From positions 1 to 24,936 of the forward strand of contig CAYPZU010000031.1 of the NCBI GenBank assembly GCA_964415395.1: a stretch of 24,936 nt of DNA, written 5' to 3'. Shown in pieces: positions 6,422 through 13,753 of this stretch. The position numbers were made by a program, and so were the translations under genes. Position 1 is the first letter of the stretch, and the number at the start of each line of letters is the position of its first letter. The notes below the pieces were generated by a model. That model was given only the letters and a program-made list of their open reading frames with translations. It did no database searches and was not told the DNA's origin. This DNA is from CAYPZU01 sp964415395 (lineage in GTDB: Bacteria > Chlamydiota > Chlamydiia > Chlamydiales > SM23-39).

Positions 6422-9037
6422 TTATTTTTTAGCCGTCTTTTTTACTTCGTATTCGATGGAAAGATGGTCGCCTTCTTTGCGGGCGGTCAAAAGAAGCTGC
6501 GAGTGGATAGGGATTTTGTCCTCGAGGAGGGCCGTTGCGAAAAGGTTGACGACCTCTTGCTGGATCAGCCGTTTCAGCGGGCGGGCGCCGAAAGCGGGGT
6601 CGTACCCTTCCTCGGCTAGGTGCTTGAGGATTTTTTGGTCCCATTTGAGATCGATATGCCGCTCGAGGAGGCGGTCGGCGACCCGTTTGAGCTGGAGGCC
6701 GACGATTTGCTCCATGTCCTCGAGTTTGAGGGGGAGGAAGGGGAGAACTTCGTCGAGCCGATTCAGGAATTCGGGGCGGAAGGTCGATTTGAGGACAGGG
6801 TCGATAACAGCGAGGAGCTCTTCTTTGCTCCACTCCTTTTTCTGCTCCATCTTTTTGAGGAGGAGATCGGAGCCGAGGTTGGAGGTCATGATGAAGAGGG
6901 CGTTTTTGCAGTTTACTTTGCGCCCTTTCCCGTCGGTGATCCGGCCGTCGTCGAAAATTTGGAGAAGGATGTTGAAAACGTCGTGGTGCGCTTTCTCGAG
7001 TTCGTCGAGAAGGACGACCGAGTAGGGTCTGCGGCGGAGCGCTTCAGTGAGCTGGCCCCCTTCTTCGTAGCCGACGTAGCCGGGCGGGGAGCCGATGAGG
7101 CGCGAGACGCTGTGTTTTTCCATGTATTCCGACATGTCGAGGCGGATGATGGCTTCTTCTTTGTCAAAGAGCTGTTCGGCGAGCGCTGTGGCGAGTTCGG
7201 TTTTGCCGACGCCGGTGGGGCCGACGAAGAGGAAGACGCCGACAGGACGCGCCGGATCGCTTAAGCCTGCGCGGGATCTTCGGATCGCTTCCGCTACCGA
7301 TTTGATGGCGAGCGGCTGGCCGATGACCCGCTTCTCCAGGTGTTTTTCCAGCTGGAGGATTTTCTGCGTCTCCTTCTCGAGCATTTTTTCAACGGGGATG
7401 CCGGTCCATTTGGCGACGATTTGAGCAATCAGCGATTCGTCGACTTCCTCTTGCAGGAGGCGCCCTTTCAGATTGCGGAGCGCCGCTTGAGATTCCTCAA
7501 TCTGTTTGTGCATCGCGGGGATCTGGCTGTAGCGGAGTTCGGCGACTTTGTTGTAGTCGACTTTGCGCTCGGCTTCTTCTTCCTGGAATTTCAGTTTTTC
7601 GAGCGCATCTTTTTTCTCTTTGAGCGTCTGAATGAGTTCTTTTTCCTGGTTCCATTTCGCGCGGAGCTGGCCGAGTTCTTCTTTGAGTTTGGCGATTTTC
7701 TTTTCGGCCTCTTCAGCTTCCGATTTGGCGCTCTCGGTTCCTTCCCGCTTCAACGCTTCCTGTTTGACGATGAGCGAGGCGAGTTCGCGCTCTTTCTTGT
7801 CGATGGGGAGCGGGAGCGAGCCGATCTGCATCCGGATGAGGCTGGCCGCCTCGTCGATGAGGTCGATCGCTTTGTCGGGGAGGCGCCGGTCGGTGATGTA
7901 GCGGGACGAGAGGAAGACGGCCGCGTGAAGGGCGCCTTCGGTAATGCGGACGCCGTGGTAGATTTCGTACCGCTCTTTGAGGCCGCGGAGGATGGCGACG
8001 GCGTCTTCGAGAGTGGGTTCGGGGACGGTGACGGGCTGGAATCTTCGCTCAAGCGCGGCGTCTTTTTCGATGTATTTTTGATATTCGCTGAGCGTGGTGG
8101 CTCCGATGCAGTGGAGGACGCCGCGGGCGAGAGCGGGCTTGAGGAGGTTGGCTGCGTCCATGGAGCCTTCAGAGGCCCCAGCGCCGACAAGGGTGTGCAC
8201 TTCGTCGATGAAGAGGATGATGTTTCCCTCGCTCTTTTCCACTTCCTGGAGGATCCCTTTGAGCCGCTCTTCGAATTCGCCCCGGAATTTCGTGCCGGCG
8301 ATCAGGCTGCCCATGTCGAGCGACATCAGCTCTTTTTTCTTGAGCGAATCGGGGATGTCTCCCTGTACGATCCTGTGGGCGAGTCCTTCGGCGATTGCGG
8401 TTTTGCCGACTCCGGGCTCGCCGATAAGCATCGGGTTATTCTTCGTTCTGCGGGAGAGAACCTGGATGGTCCGCCGGATTTCCTCATCCCGCCCGATCAC
8501 GGGATCGAGCTTTCCCTGTTTAGCAAGCGCCGTGAGGTTTTTGCAGAATTTTTCGAGCGCTTTGAGGTTCGACTCGGCGCTGGGGGAGTCCATGTGGCGG
8601 CCCGCGCGGAGTTTTTTGATTTCCGCTTCGATTTCCTTCAGTGATTTTTTGGAGAGTTTTTTCCATGAGGAGAATGGCTCGACCGGTTTGTCCCAGTAGG
8701 CAAGGAAGAGATGGTCGCTGCTGATGTAGGCGTCATTCCACGATTTGGCGAGTTTTTCCGCTTCCTGGATTTTATGCTGGAGGCCGACGGCGACCTGCGG
8801 CGCGCTGGGAGCTCCCGAGTAGGTCGGAAGCGCGGCGAGGGCGGTTTGGGTCTGGTTGAGCAGGAGAGAGGCATCGAGTCCCGCAGTTGAGCAGAGGGAG
8901 GAGAAATAGCCTTGCGGGTCGAGAAGAAGCGAGCGGAGAAGGTGGTTCTCCGTGACTTCGACGTGGGATTTCGATTGGGCGTATTGGAACGCCTCTTCGA
9001 TCGCCTGGGTGAGAGCTTCGGTGAACTGGGGTGCCAT
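6422..9037 (-). CDS. clpB: ATP-dependent disaggregase ClpB (Hsp104/ClpB)
   Basis: Hexameric AAA+ chaperone that extracts polypeptides from aggregates, working with DnaK. The 871-aa product has a Clp_N domain (~1-145), AAA1 with Walker A GEPGVGKT (~206-213) and Walker B LFIDE (~275-279), a coiled-coil middle domain (~405-530), and AAA2 with Walker A GPTGVGKT (~606-613). The long middle domain and the absence of a VGF ClpP-binding loop mark it as ClpB rather than ClpC. The start is the ATG at 9037 (MAPQFTEALTQ), because AGGAG lies 6 nt upstream; an in-frame TTG at 9043 lies inside the leader hairpin. The leader folds into a perfect 11-bp hairpin that hides this SD. The gene is preceded by a small secreted-protein gene (39-bp gap) and followed directly by repeat element A. 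Confidence 0.97.
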   Translation of the reverse strand: MAPQFTEALTQAIEEAFQYAQSKSHVEVTENHLLRSLLLDPQGYFSSLCSTAGLDASLLLNQTQTALAALPTYSGAPSAPQVAVGLQHKIQEAEKLAKSWNDAYISSDHLFLAYWDKPVEPFSSWKKLSKKSLKEIEAEIKKLRAGRHMDSPSAESNLKALEKFCKNLTALAKQGKLDPVIGRDEEIRRTIQVLSRRTKNNPMLIGEPGVGKTAIAEGLAHRIVQGDIPDSLKKKELMSLDMGSLIAGTKFRGEFEERLKGILQEVEKSEGNIILFIDEVHTLVGAGASEGSMDAANLLKPALARGVLHCIGATTLSEYQKYIEKDAALERRFQPVTVPEPTLEDAVAILRGLKERYEIYHGVRITEGALHAAVFLSSRYITDRRLPDKAIDLIDEAASLIRMQIGSLPLPIDKKERELASLIVKQEALKREGTESAKSEAEEAEKKIAKLKEELGQLRAKWNQEKELIQTLKEKKDALEKLKFQEEEAERKVDYNKVAELRYSQIPAMHKQIEESQAALRNLKGRLLQEEVDESLIAQIVAKWTGIPVEKMLEKETQKILQLEKHLEKRVIGQPLAIKSVAEAIRRSRAGLSDPARPVGVFLFVGPTGVGKTELATALAEQLFDKEEAIIRLDMSEYMEKHSVSRLIGSPPGYVGYEEGGQLTEALRRRPYSVVLLDELEKAHHDVFNILLQIFDDGRITDGKGRKVNCKNALFIMTSNLGSDLLLKKMEQKKEWSKEELLAVIDPVLKSTFRPEFLNRLDEVLPFLPLKLEDMEQIVGLQLKRVADRLLERHIDLKWDQKILKHLAEEGYDPAFGARPLKRLIQQEVVNLFATALLEDKIPIHSQLLLTARKEGDHLSIEYEVKKTAKK

Positions 9038-9066
9038 AATCAACTCCTAAAAATCAGGAGTTGATT
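9038..9066 (-). promoter_or_regulatory. SD-sequestering hairpin or operator at clpB start
   Basis: On the minus strand AATCAACTCCT-GATTTTT-AGGAGTTGATT is a perfect 11-bp inverted repeat with a 7-nt loop, ending at the base before the ATG. The SD AGGAG is entirely in the 3' arm. There is no U-tract, so it is not a terminator. It could be an RNA thermometer or a dyad operator. TACAAT overlaps the upstream arm and could be a -10, though I see no matching -35. The inner ACTC...GAGT resembles CIRCE, but the spacing (11 rather than 9) and the outer bases differ. Confidence 0.65.
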
Positions 9067-9076
9067 GTAGCCGATT

Positions 9077-9505
9077 TTAGGATTCTTTGCTTGAAGGAAC
9101 TTCGCCGACTTTCTGCGCTTTTACAGACGAGCCTGTGAGGGTGTTCGTGAGCTTAAAGAGGTGCTCGGGATCGCCGCTTTGCGCAATCCGGATATCGACG
9201 GGCGTGATCCAGCCCTGGGTGATCGGGATGTCCTTCGGGTGGATTTTCCAGAGCGATCCCGTGGCGAGGCGGATGTAGCTGCCGTTGTGCAGGTTTTCAG
9301 AGAGCATTCCCTTCTCTTCTGCAGGAGTTTCGAGAGGCGTTTCCCGTTTGGCGTAATGGTTGTCGATCCACGCCTGGAGCTCGGATTTCTCTTTTTCAGT
9401 GAGTTTATGAAGTCCCGTCTGTTTTTTTTCTTTCGGGGACATTTCCTGGTCGATAGGCTGCGTGCTGGTGAGAGAGGAAAAAGCAAGAAAGAGGGAAATG
9501 ATCAT
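9077..9505 (-). CDS. Small secreted hypothetical protein
   Basis: A 142-aa protein with a short N-terminal hydrophobic segment (MIISLFLAFSSLTSTQ) consistent with a cleaved signal peptide, then a charged, helix-prone stretch (LHKLTEKEKSELQAWIDNHYAKRE). The C-terminal half is probably beta-rich (GSYIRLATGSLWKIHPKDI, GWITPVDIRIAQSGDPEHLFKLTN). I do not recognise a family and see no catalytic motif or cysteines. It is probably periplasmic or exported. The start ATG at 9505 has SD TAAGG 6 nt upstream, but that SD is buried in an 11-bp hairpin (9512-9540). It lies 39 bp upstream of clpB on the same strand and may be cotranscribed with it. Confidence 0.7.
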   Translation of the reverse strand: MIISLFLAFSSLTSTQPIDQEMSPKEKKQTGLHKLTEKEKSELQAWIDNHYAKRETPLETPAEEKGMLSENLHNGSYIRLATGSLWKIHPKDIPITQGWITPVDIRIAQSGDPEHLFKLTNTLTGSSVKAQKVGEVPSSKES

Positions 9506-9511
9506 AAAACG

Positions 9512-9540
9512 CCTTACGCTGGAGGGCTTCCAGCGTAAGG
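9512..9540 (-). promoter_or_regulatory. Hairpin covering SD of the 9077-9505 gene
   Basis: On the minus strand CCTTACGCTGG-AAGCCCT-CCAGCGTAAGG is a perfect 11-bp stem with a 7-nt loop, followed by CGTTTT and the ATG. The SD TAAGG is in the 3' arm. The geometry (11-bp stem, 7-nt loop) is the same as at clpB, with unrelated sequence. A smaller inverted repeat (GAGGG/CCCTC, 9546-9560) lies between it and the upstream stop codon. Confidence 0.55.
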
Positions 9541-9564
9541 GATAGAGGGCTTGCCCCTCAAGCG

Positions 9565-10272
9565 TTATTTCACGGACTTAAGGGCTTTGGCGATGAGCTT
9601 CGCTTTCGATTCGCCGGACATTTGCTCGAAGCAGAAGAGGGCCTTCTCGACGTTTCTTTTGCGTAAATGAGCCATCCCTTTGATTTCCCAGGCGCATTCG
9701 ACAGTGCTGGCGGAGGAGTGTTCAATCCCTTTCTGCAGCAGCGCTTCGGCCAGTTCAAGAGCTTCGTCGAAATGCCCGCGAGCCAGTTCGGAACGAGCCA
9801 TTCCTTCCCGAGCAGGAAGCCACGCGGGATCTATTTCGCTGGCCTGTTTGAAGTAAAGATAGGCGCGCGCAGGGTCTTTATCATGGAGGAAGACCTGTCC
9901 TGCCACATAAAGCGCGTTGGTTTTACGCCCGCCGTTCCAGGTACACAAAGCCAATACGTCTGCCGCATCGGCATAAGCACCGTTATAGTCTCCTTCGTCT
10001 AAAAGAATCGAAGCGCGGCGGGAGAGGGCGTAGAGGTTATTCTTGCCGGCCTCTGCGTCTAAAATACTCATCGCCTCCTCTCTATTCCCAGCGAGGTAGA
10101 GTTCCTTTGCCCGGATCGACTCGCCGTATTGCCTTTGCGTCTCGACGTCGATTTCCGTAAGGTCTTCTTTTTCTTTTTTCTTCCAGCATTTCAGAGAGTC
10201 GAAAGATTGGCTTGCTTTTTGGACTACTGTAAAGCTTGAAACGTAATCAGTAAAACCTTTGATTGAAACCAT
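9565..10272 (-). CDS. Tetratricopeptide-repeat protein
   Basis: A 235-aa protein with helical repeats typical of TPRs from about residue 48 onward: AKELYLAGNREEAMSIL, RASILLDEGDYNGAYADAADVL, GQVFLHDKDPARAYLYFKQASEIDP, ARSELARGHFDEALELAEALL and GMAHLRKRNVEKALFCFEQM. TPRs bind partner proteins, so a scaffolding or chaperone-like role is likely, but the partner is unknown. There is no signal peptide or membrane helix. The ATG at 10272 is chosen because SD AAGG lies 6 nt upstream and it avoids overlap with the upstream gene; a TTG at 10323 would overlap by 22 bp. It has a promoter (10295-10323) and lies between the transglutaminase/TPR gene and the small secreted protein. Fold call good, function unknown. 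Confidence 0.8.
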   Translation of the reverse strand: MVSIKGFTDYVSSFTVVQKASQSFDSLKCWKKKEKEDLTEIDVETQRQYGESIRAKELYLAGNREEAMSILDAEAGKNNLYALSRRASILLDEGDYNGAYADAADVLALCTWNGGRKTNALYVAGQVFLHDKDPARAYLYFKQASEIDPAWLPAREGMARSELARGHFDEALELAEALLQKGIEHSSASTVECAWEIKGMAHLRKRNVEKALFCFEQMSGESKAKLIAKALKSVK

Positions 10273-10294
10273 AATACGCCTTTTTTTAGGATGT

Positions 10295-10323
10295 ATTATA
10301 GTTAATTTGTTGGTTCGGGACAA
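10295..10323 (-). promoter_or_regulatory. Promoter of the TPR gene
   Basis: On the minus strand TTGTCC (10323-10318), a 17-nt spacer and TATAAT (10300-10295) lie upstream of the ATG at 10272. The -35 lies over the last codons of the preceding gene. The -10 is part of an imperfect dyad, ATAATAC...GTATTAT (7 bp, plus CCT/AGG further in), whose downstream arm covers the SD and touches the start codon. Confidence 0.6.
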
Positions 10324-11828
10324 GATCGTAATAAATTCTTTCTTAGCTCTTCTAAAGCCCTGGGATGGTGGTCTTTAGCGTGGACGATTTTTTCCGAGGC
10401 GAGCAGGTATTTCCAGGCGAGGGGGAAATTGTGCCGTTCGAAATAGATCGCTGATAGGTAGTAGTTGACCGTGGGGTCGTTCGGAACCATCTGGATATAT
10501 TTTTCCAGAAGGGGGAGAGCTTCTTTTTCCCGCCCCAGCTGCAGCCAGGTGACGGCTAGATGGAAAAGCCCCTGGCGGAAGCGGGGGTGTTTTTCTACGA
10601 CGGCTTCCAGTTTTTTCTGTTTTTCCTGGATCGATCCTCGGGTTTCGTCGACTTCGCTGAAGATCGCTTCGATCGCGTCCGCGGTCATATTGCCGGCGAT
10701 GAAATCTTCCGACACGGTATCGCCTGAAATCGCATGGTCGGGAACGAAGCCTTTCACTTTCTCGAGGAGCTTGCGCCCGTCCTCGGTTCTCCCGACAAAC
10801 AGGTAGTTGTAGCCGAGGAACATATTCAGAAGGTAATCGTCGCCGAGGAACGGCCGCGCTTTTTCATACAGAGCGATCGCTGTCTCTGGATCTTTCCTGT
10901 GCCAGCTTACGGCTGCCTGGTTCATGAAGGCAAGGCCGATCACTTCGCGGATATTCCGCTTTTGGAGCTTGCGGGTTTCCATGCCCAAATAGACTTCGGA
11001 GGGGACGTCGATCCCTCGAGCGGTCGTTTCGATATTGATCTCTCCGCCGTTCGGGTCGGCGTAGCGGACGTAGATGTGGCCCGGGGGAGTGATCGCTTCG
11101 AGGCCAAGTTCAAGGCGCTGCGCCAGCGAGAGGTAAAGAATGGATACGCCCAAGCAGACGCCTCTCCGGCTGTCGAGGACGGAAGGGAGGAAGGTGTAGA
11201 CGTCGATTTCCTTGGCATAGAGAGAATGGGGCGGGAAGCGGAAGCGCATCTCGGAGAAGATGTAGTCGTTGATCGCCCGGATTTTTTCTGCGGGCGTTGC
11301 ATTTGGATGAAGCCGCGCTGAAATCTGGAGCGCCATCAGGTCGATGTTCGCCTCATAGCTGCGGATCTTGGGGCGGGCGTCCGCGCTCGAGCCGAGTTCG
11401 GCAAGCAAAAGCCCTCTGGCCAGGTCGATTTCTTCCGAGGGGAGTTTGTAGAGCGTTTCCAAATCCCAGAGGCCGAACCCTTTCAATTTCCGGTTGCCGA
11501 GATGGCGCGAAAGTTTTTCGATGACGGCGAGCTGTTCTTCGCCGAGCTGGGGCGCGCTGTCCTGGCTCGAGCGGTTGACGAACGAAATAAGCGGTTGGAT
11601 ATCGATCGAGGGGAGGATGATTTCGGGGTCGAAGCCTCCCTGTCCGCGGCTGAGCAGCTCCCAGGCGTGCTTCAGGGCCTGCCTGCCTTCCGGCGTTTTC
11701 GGATAGAGCTCGTAGAAGGCGAAGTGCTGCGAGACCGAGGTGGGGTCGAGCGTGGAGTAAAGTGTTGATAGAGAGGGGTTTGCGGCGTAAAGGCTGGTGG
11801 CTAGGAAAAGTGGAAGGAGCAATCGCAA
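10302..11828 (-). CDS. Secreted transglutaminase-like (SirB1-type) protein with C-terminal TPRs
   Basis: A 508-aa protein. Residues 1-16 form a signal peptide (LLLPLFLATSLYA, cleavage after A16 likely). The centre (~180-290) matches the SirB1/Transglut_core2 type of cysteine-protease-like fold: SRRGVCLGVSILYLSLAQRL with candidate nucleophile C225, PPGHIYVRY with H251, and GGEINIET as the third acidic element. The family pattern is RRG.P..LS..Y...a..lgl...gv..PGHf..R, so the catalytic cysteine sits where many SirB1 proteins have a non-Cys residue. The C-terminal half (~300-490) is TPR-like. The role is probably periplasmic, in protein processing or assembly, by inference. The start is a TTG at 11828; no in-frame ATG precedes the upstream in-frame stop. 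GGGGG lies 5 nt before it. Confidence 0.78.
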   Translation of the reverse strand: MRLLLPLFLATSLYAANPSLSTLYSTLDPTSVSQHFAFYELYPKTPEGRQALKHAWELLSRGQGGFDPEIILPSIDIQPLISFVNRSSQDSAPQLGEEQLAVIEKLSRHLGNRKLKGFGLWDLETLYKLPSEEIDLARGLLLAELGSSADARPKIRSYEANIDLMALQISARLHPNATPAEKIRAINDYIFSEMRFRFPPHSLYAKEIDVYTFLPSVLDSRRGVCLGVSILYLSLAQRLELGLEAITPPGHIYVRYADPNGGEINIETTARGIDVPSEVYLGMETRKLQKRNIREVIGLAFMNQAAVSWHRKDPETAIALYEKARPFLGDDYLLNMFLGYNYLFVGRTEDGRKLLEKVKGFVPDHAISGDTVSEDFIAGNMTADAIEAIFSEVDETRGSIQEKQKKLEAVVEKHPRFRQGLFHLAVTWLQLGREKEALPLLEKYIQMVPNDPTVNYYLSAIYFERHNFPLAWKYLLASEKIVHAKDHHPRALEELRKNLLRSCPEPTN

Positions 11829-11833
11829 GGGAA

Positions 11834-11864
11834 CCCCCGTTTTTCGTCATGATAAAGACGGGGG
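11834..11864 (-). promoter_or_regulatory. Inverted repeat before the TTG start of the 10302-11828 gene
   Basis: On the minus strand CCCCCGT (11864-11858) pairs with ACGGGGG (11840-11834); a further TTT/AAA is separated by one mismatch, around a 9-nt loop. The G-rich 3' arm is the only candidate SD and ends 5 nt before the TTG. No T-tract follows, so it is not a typical terminator. Confidence 0.4.
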
Positions 11865-11884
11865 GGCGTCGAGTCAATTCCTTA

Positions 11885-12484
11885 TTAATTGCTGATGATG
11901 GGGTGGTGTTGGCTAGCGAGGCGGTCGCCGAAGCCGTAGCCGAGGGGTTTGAGCGAATTGGTGCAGGGGTCTTTCAGATTTTGGACGTAGACCGAGGCGG
12001 GAAAGGCGTAGGCGGAGAGGTAGAGCTCCGCGCCCGAGCGGGCCAGTTTCGGCCAATCGAGCAGCAGCGTCGGTTTGAAAAAGAGGAGATGGCCTTTGCG
12101 GGAAGGCAGCGGAAGGATTCCGAGATCGGAAGCGCGGGGGAGCGGGACTTCCGCAAACGAGAGGAGGCAGCAGACGGCGAGACCCTGGACTGAAAAGAGG
12201 TCTTTGCAGGGAGCCATTTTATCGAAGTGGAAGTTTGCGGGGAGCCACTGGTCGAACGCAAGGCGGATCTGGGGTTTTCCGGACAGCGCCAGGGCGAAGG
12301 GGCCGATTTTCCGGAGAAGGAGCGATTCGAGGGCCGGGTGTTTGCGCCAGAGATCCCGCCCGAGTTCGTATTTTTCAGGGAAAAGGGGGCGGAGAGCTTC
12401 GAGATCGAGGGCGAGTCCTTCCAGTTCGATATAGCCGTGCTTCGTGAAAAAGGCTTCCTGCTGGGTCGTCAAAATCTGTTTCAT
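11885..12484 (-). CDS. Conserved hypothetical, coupled to dapL
   Basis: A 199-aa protein whose family I do not recognise with certainty. The N-terminus MKQILTTQQEAFFTKHGYIELEGL resembles the opening of phytanoyl-CoA-dioxygenase-like proteins. FHFDKMAP offers an HxD that could be a metal site, but a convincing distal histidine is not obvious, so an active Fe(II)/2-oxoglutarate enzyme is only a possibility. The C-terminal DPCTNSLKPLGYGFGDRLA looks conserved. There is no signal peptide or transmembrane helix. The ATG at 12484 overlaps the dapL stop by 4 nt (ATGA), indicating translational coupling. Longer readings starting beyond 12484 run into dapL and the assembly gap and are rejected. Confidence 0.65.
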   Translation of the reverse strand: MKQILTTQQEAFFTKHGYIELEGLALDLEALRPLFPEKYELGRDLWRKHPALESLLLRKIGPFALALSGKPQIRLAFDQWLPANFHFDKMAPCKDLFSVQGLAVCCLLSFAEVPLPRASDLGILPLPSRKGHLLFFKPTLLLDWPKLARSGAELYLSAYAFPASVYVQNLKDPCTNSLKPLGYGFGDRLASQHHPIISN

Positions 12485-13712
12485 AGTTTTTTCATCCTCA
12501 AGAGCCCCTCGGCCAGGGCGGTCGGTTCTGCAAAAGCGGAGAAGCGGACGAATCCTTCTCCGAAGACCCCGAAGCCGCGGCCGGGGATCGCGACGATGTG
12601 GGTGTTTTCTAAAAGAATGTCGAAGAAATCCCAGGAAGAAAGGCCGCCGGGGNNNNNNNNNNGGGGGTTTTGCACCAAAGATAGGGCGCGTCAACTCCGC
12701 CGAATACGGTGTAGCCGAGCTTTTCGAGTCCTTCTTTGAGGAACCGGGCTCTTTCGCCGTAGGAGCGGATCAGTTCGCGGATCTCTTTTTGCCCTGTCGG
12801 AGAGTAGGTGGCCAGAGCCGCTTTCTGAATCGGATAGGAAACGCCATTCGTTTTGGCGTCGACCCGCCTCCGCCAGAGGGCGTTGAGCGAGTGAACCCGT
12901 CCGGCGTCGCGGATCTTGAGCTGGCGGGGGATGACCGTATAGGAGCAGCGGAGGCCGGTGAATCCGGCTGATTTTGAGTAGCTCCGGATCTCGATGGCGA
13001 CTTCTTTAGCCCCTTCGATCTCGTAGATGGAGTGGGGGGTGTTGGCAGAAGCGATATAGGCTTCGTAGGCGCCGTCCAGGAGGATCACCGCCTCATGTTC
13101 TTTAGCGTACTGGATCCACTTTTCGAGGAGGGGGCGGTCCATTGCGGCCCCTGTCGGGTTGTTCGGGGAGCAGAGGTAGATCAGGTCGGCGTGGGTGTCG
13201 GGGGGGAGCGGGTTGAATCCATTTTCTTCTGTGCAGGGGAGGTAGACGACTCCTCCGTAGCGGCCTGTTTTGAGGGGAAGCCGGGTCCTTCCCGCCATGA
13301 TATTGGTGTCGAGGTAGACAGGGTAGGCGGGATCGGGGATCGCGATTTTGTTGTCGACGGCGAAGAGTTCCTGCAGGTCGGCCAAGTCGGAATTGGCCCC
13401 GTCGGAGATGAAAACTTCATCGGGCGTTATGGAAAGCGCCTTATAATCGTTCTCCGCAATGGCCTGGCGGAGAAAGAGATACCCCTCAGAAGGCCCGTAG
13501 CCGCGGAAGGTCTTTTTGTCCCCCATTTCCTGGGAGGCGGCGACAAGCGCCGAAACGATCGGGTGAGGCAGCGGCTTCGTCACGTCGCCCACGCCGAGGT
13601 TGATCAGCTGCGCTTCGGGGGCTTTCGCTTTGAGGGCGCCGATTTTTTTCTCGATCTCCGTAAAAAGGTATTGATCGGATAGCTTTTGATAGTGATGATT
13701 GAGTTTGACCAT
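12481..13712 (-). CDS. dapL: LL-diaminopimelate aminotransferase, interrupted by assembly gap
   Basis: PLP enzyme converting tetrahydrodipicolinate plus glutamate directly to LL-diaminopimelate, the chlamydial and plant route to lysine and peptidoglycan precursors. LINLGVGDVTKPLP, FRGYGPSEGYLFLRQAI, PDPAYPVYLDTN, CSPNNPTGAA and the PLP-lysine motif SYSKSAGFTG (K247) are all present. The N run at 12653-12662 breaks the frame. The flanking ends (CCCCC and CCCCGG on the coding strand) merge to give KTPGGLSSWDFFD, the conserved C-terminal block, in frame to the TGA at 12481, for about 405 aa, normal for DapL. The start may be 13712 (MVKLNHHYQ, used here) or an in-frame ATG at 13727; neither has a strong SD. 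It is divergent from rnc, with a 41-bp gap. Confidence 0.95.
12653..12662. other. Assembly gap (10 N) inside dapL
   Basis: The gap is flanked by GGGG on the left and GGGGG on the right. Collapsing the shared G-run restores the reading frame and the family motif TPGGLSSWDFF, so the gap is probably an unjoined overlap rather than missing DNA. Confidence 0.9.
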
Positions 13713-13753
13713 AAGCGGTCTTAGCATAATCCTTGAATCGATAAGCTACAAGC

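Noticed and set aside
6128..6619. An open frame running through repeat element A into the clpB antisense strand
   Set aside because: It crosses the hairpin repeats and the clpB 3' end; it has no SD and no protein-like composition.
7340..8644. A 434-codon open frame on the plus strand
   Set aside because: It lies fully antisense to clpB in a GC-rich region; its translation is Phe/Glu/Asp-rich low complexity with no family features. It is a shadow of clpB.
9546..9560. Terminator after the TPR gene (GAGGG/CCCTC)
   Set aside because: Five base pairs only and no T-tract; more likely part of the local hairpin cluster.
12609..13727. truA, dapL and hemD as pseudogenes because of apparent frameshifts
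   Set aside because: In all three the shift coincides with a 10-N filler, and the correct family sequence resumes in another frame directly after it.
13713..13753. Divergent promoters for dapL and rnc
   Set aside because: Only poor matches fit (for example TTGTAG-N17-TATGCT on the minus strand), and the interval is only 41 bp. A promoter is probable somewhere here but cannot be placed.
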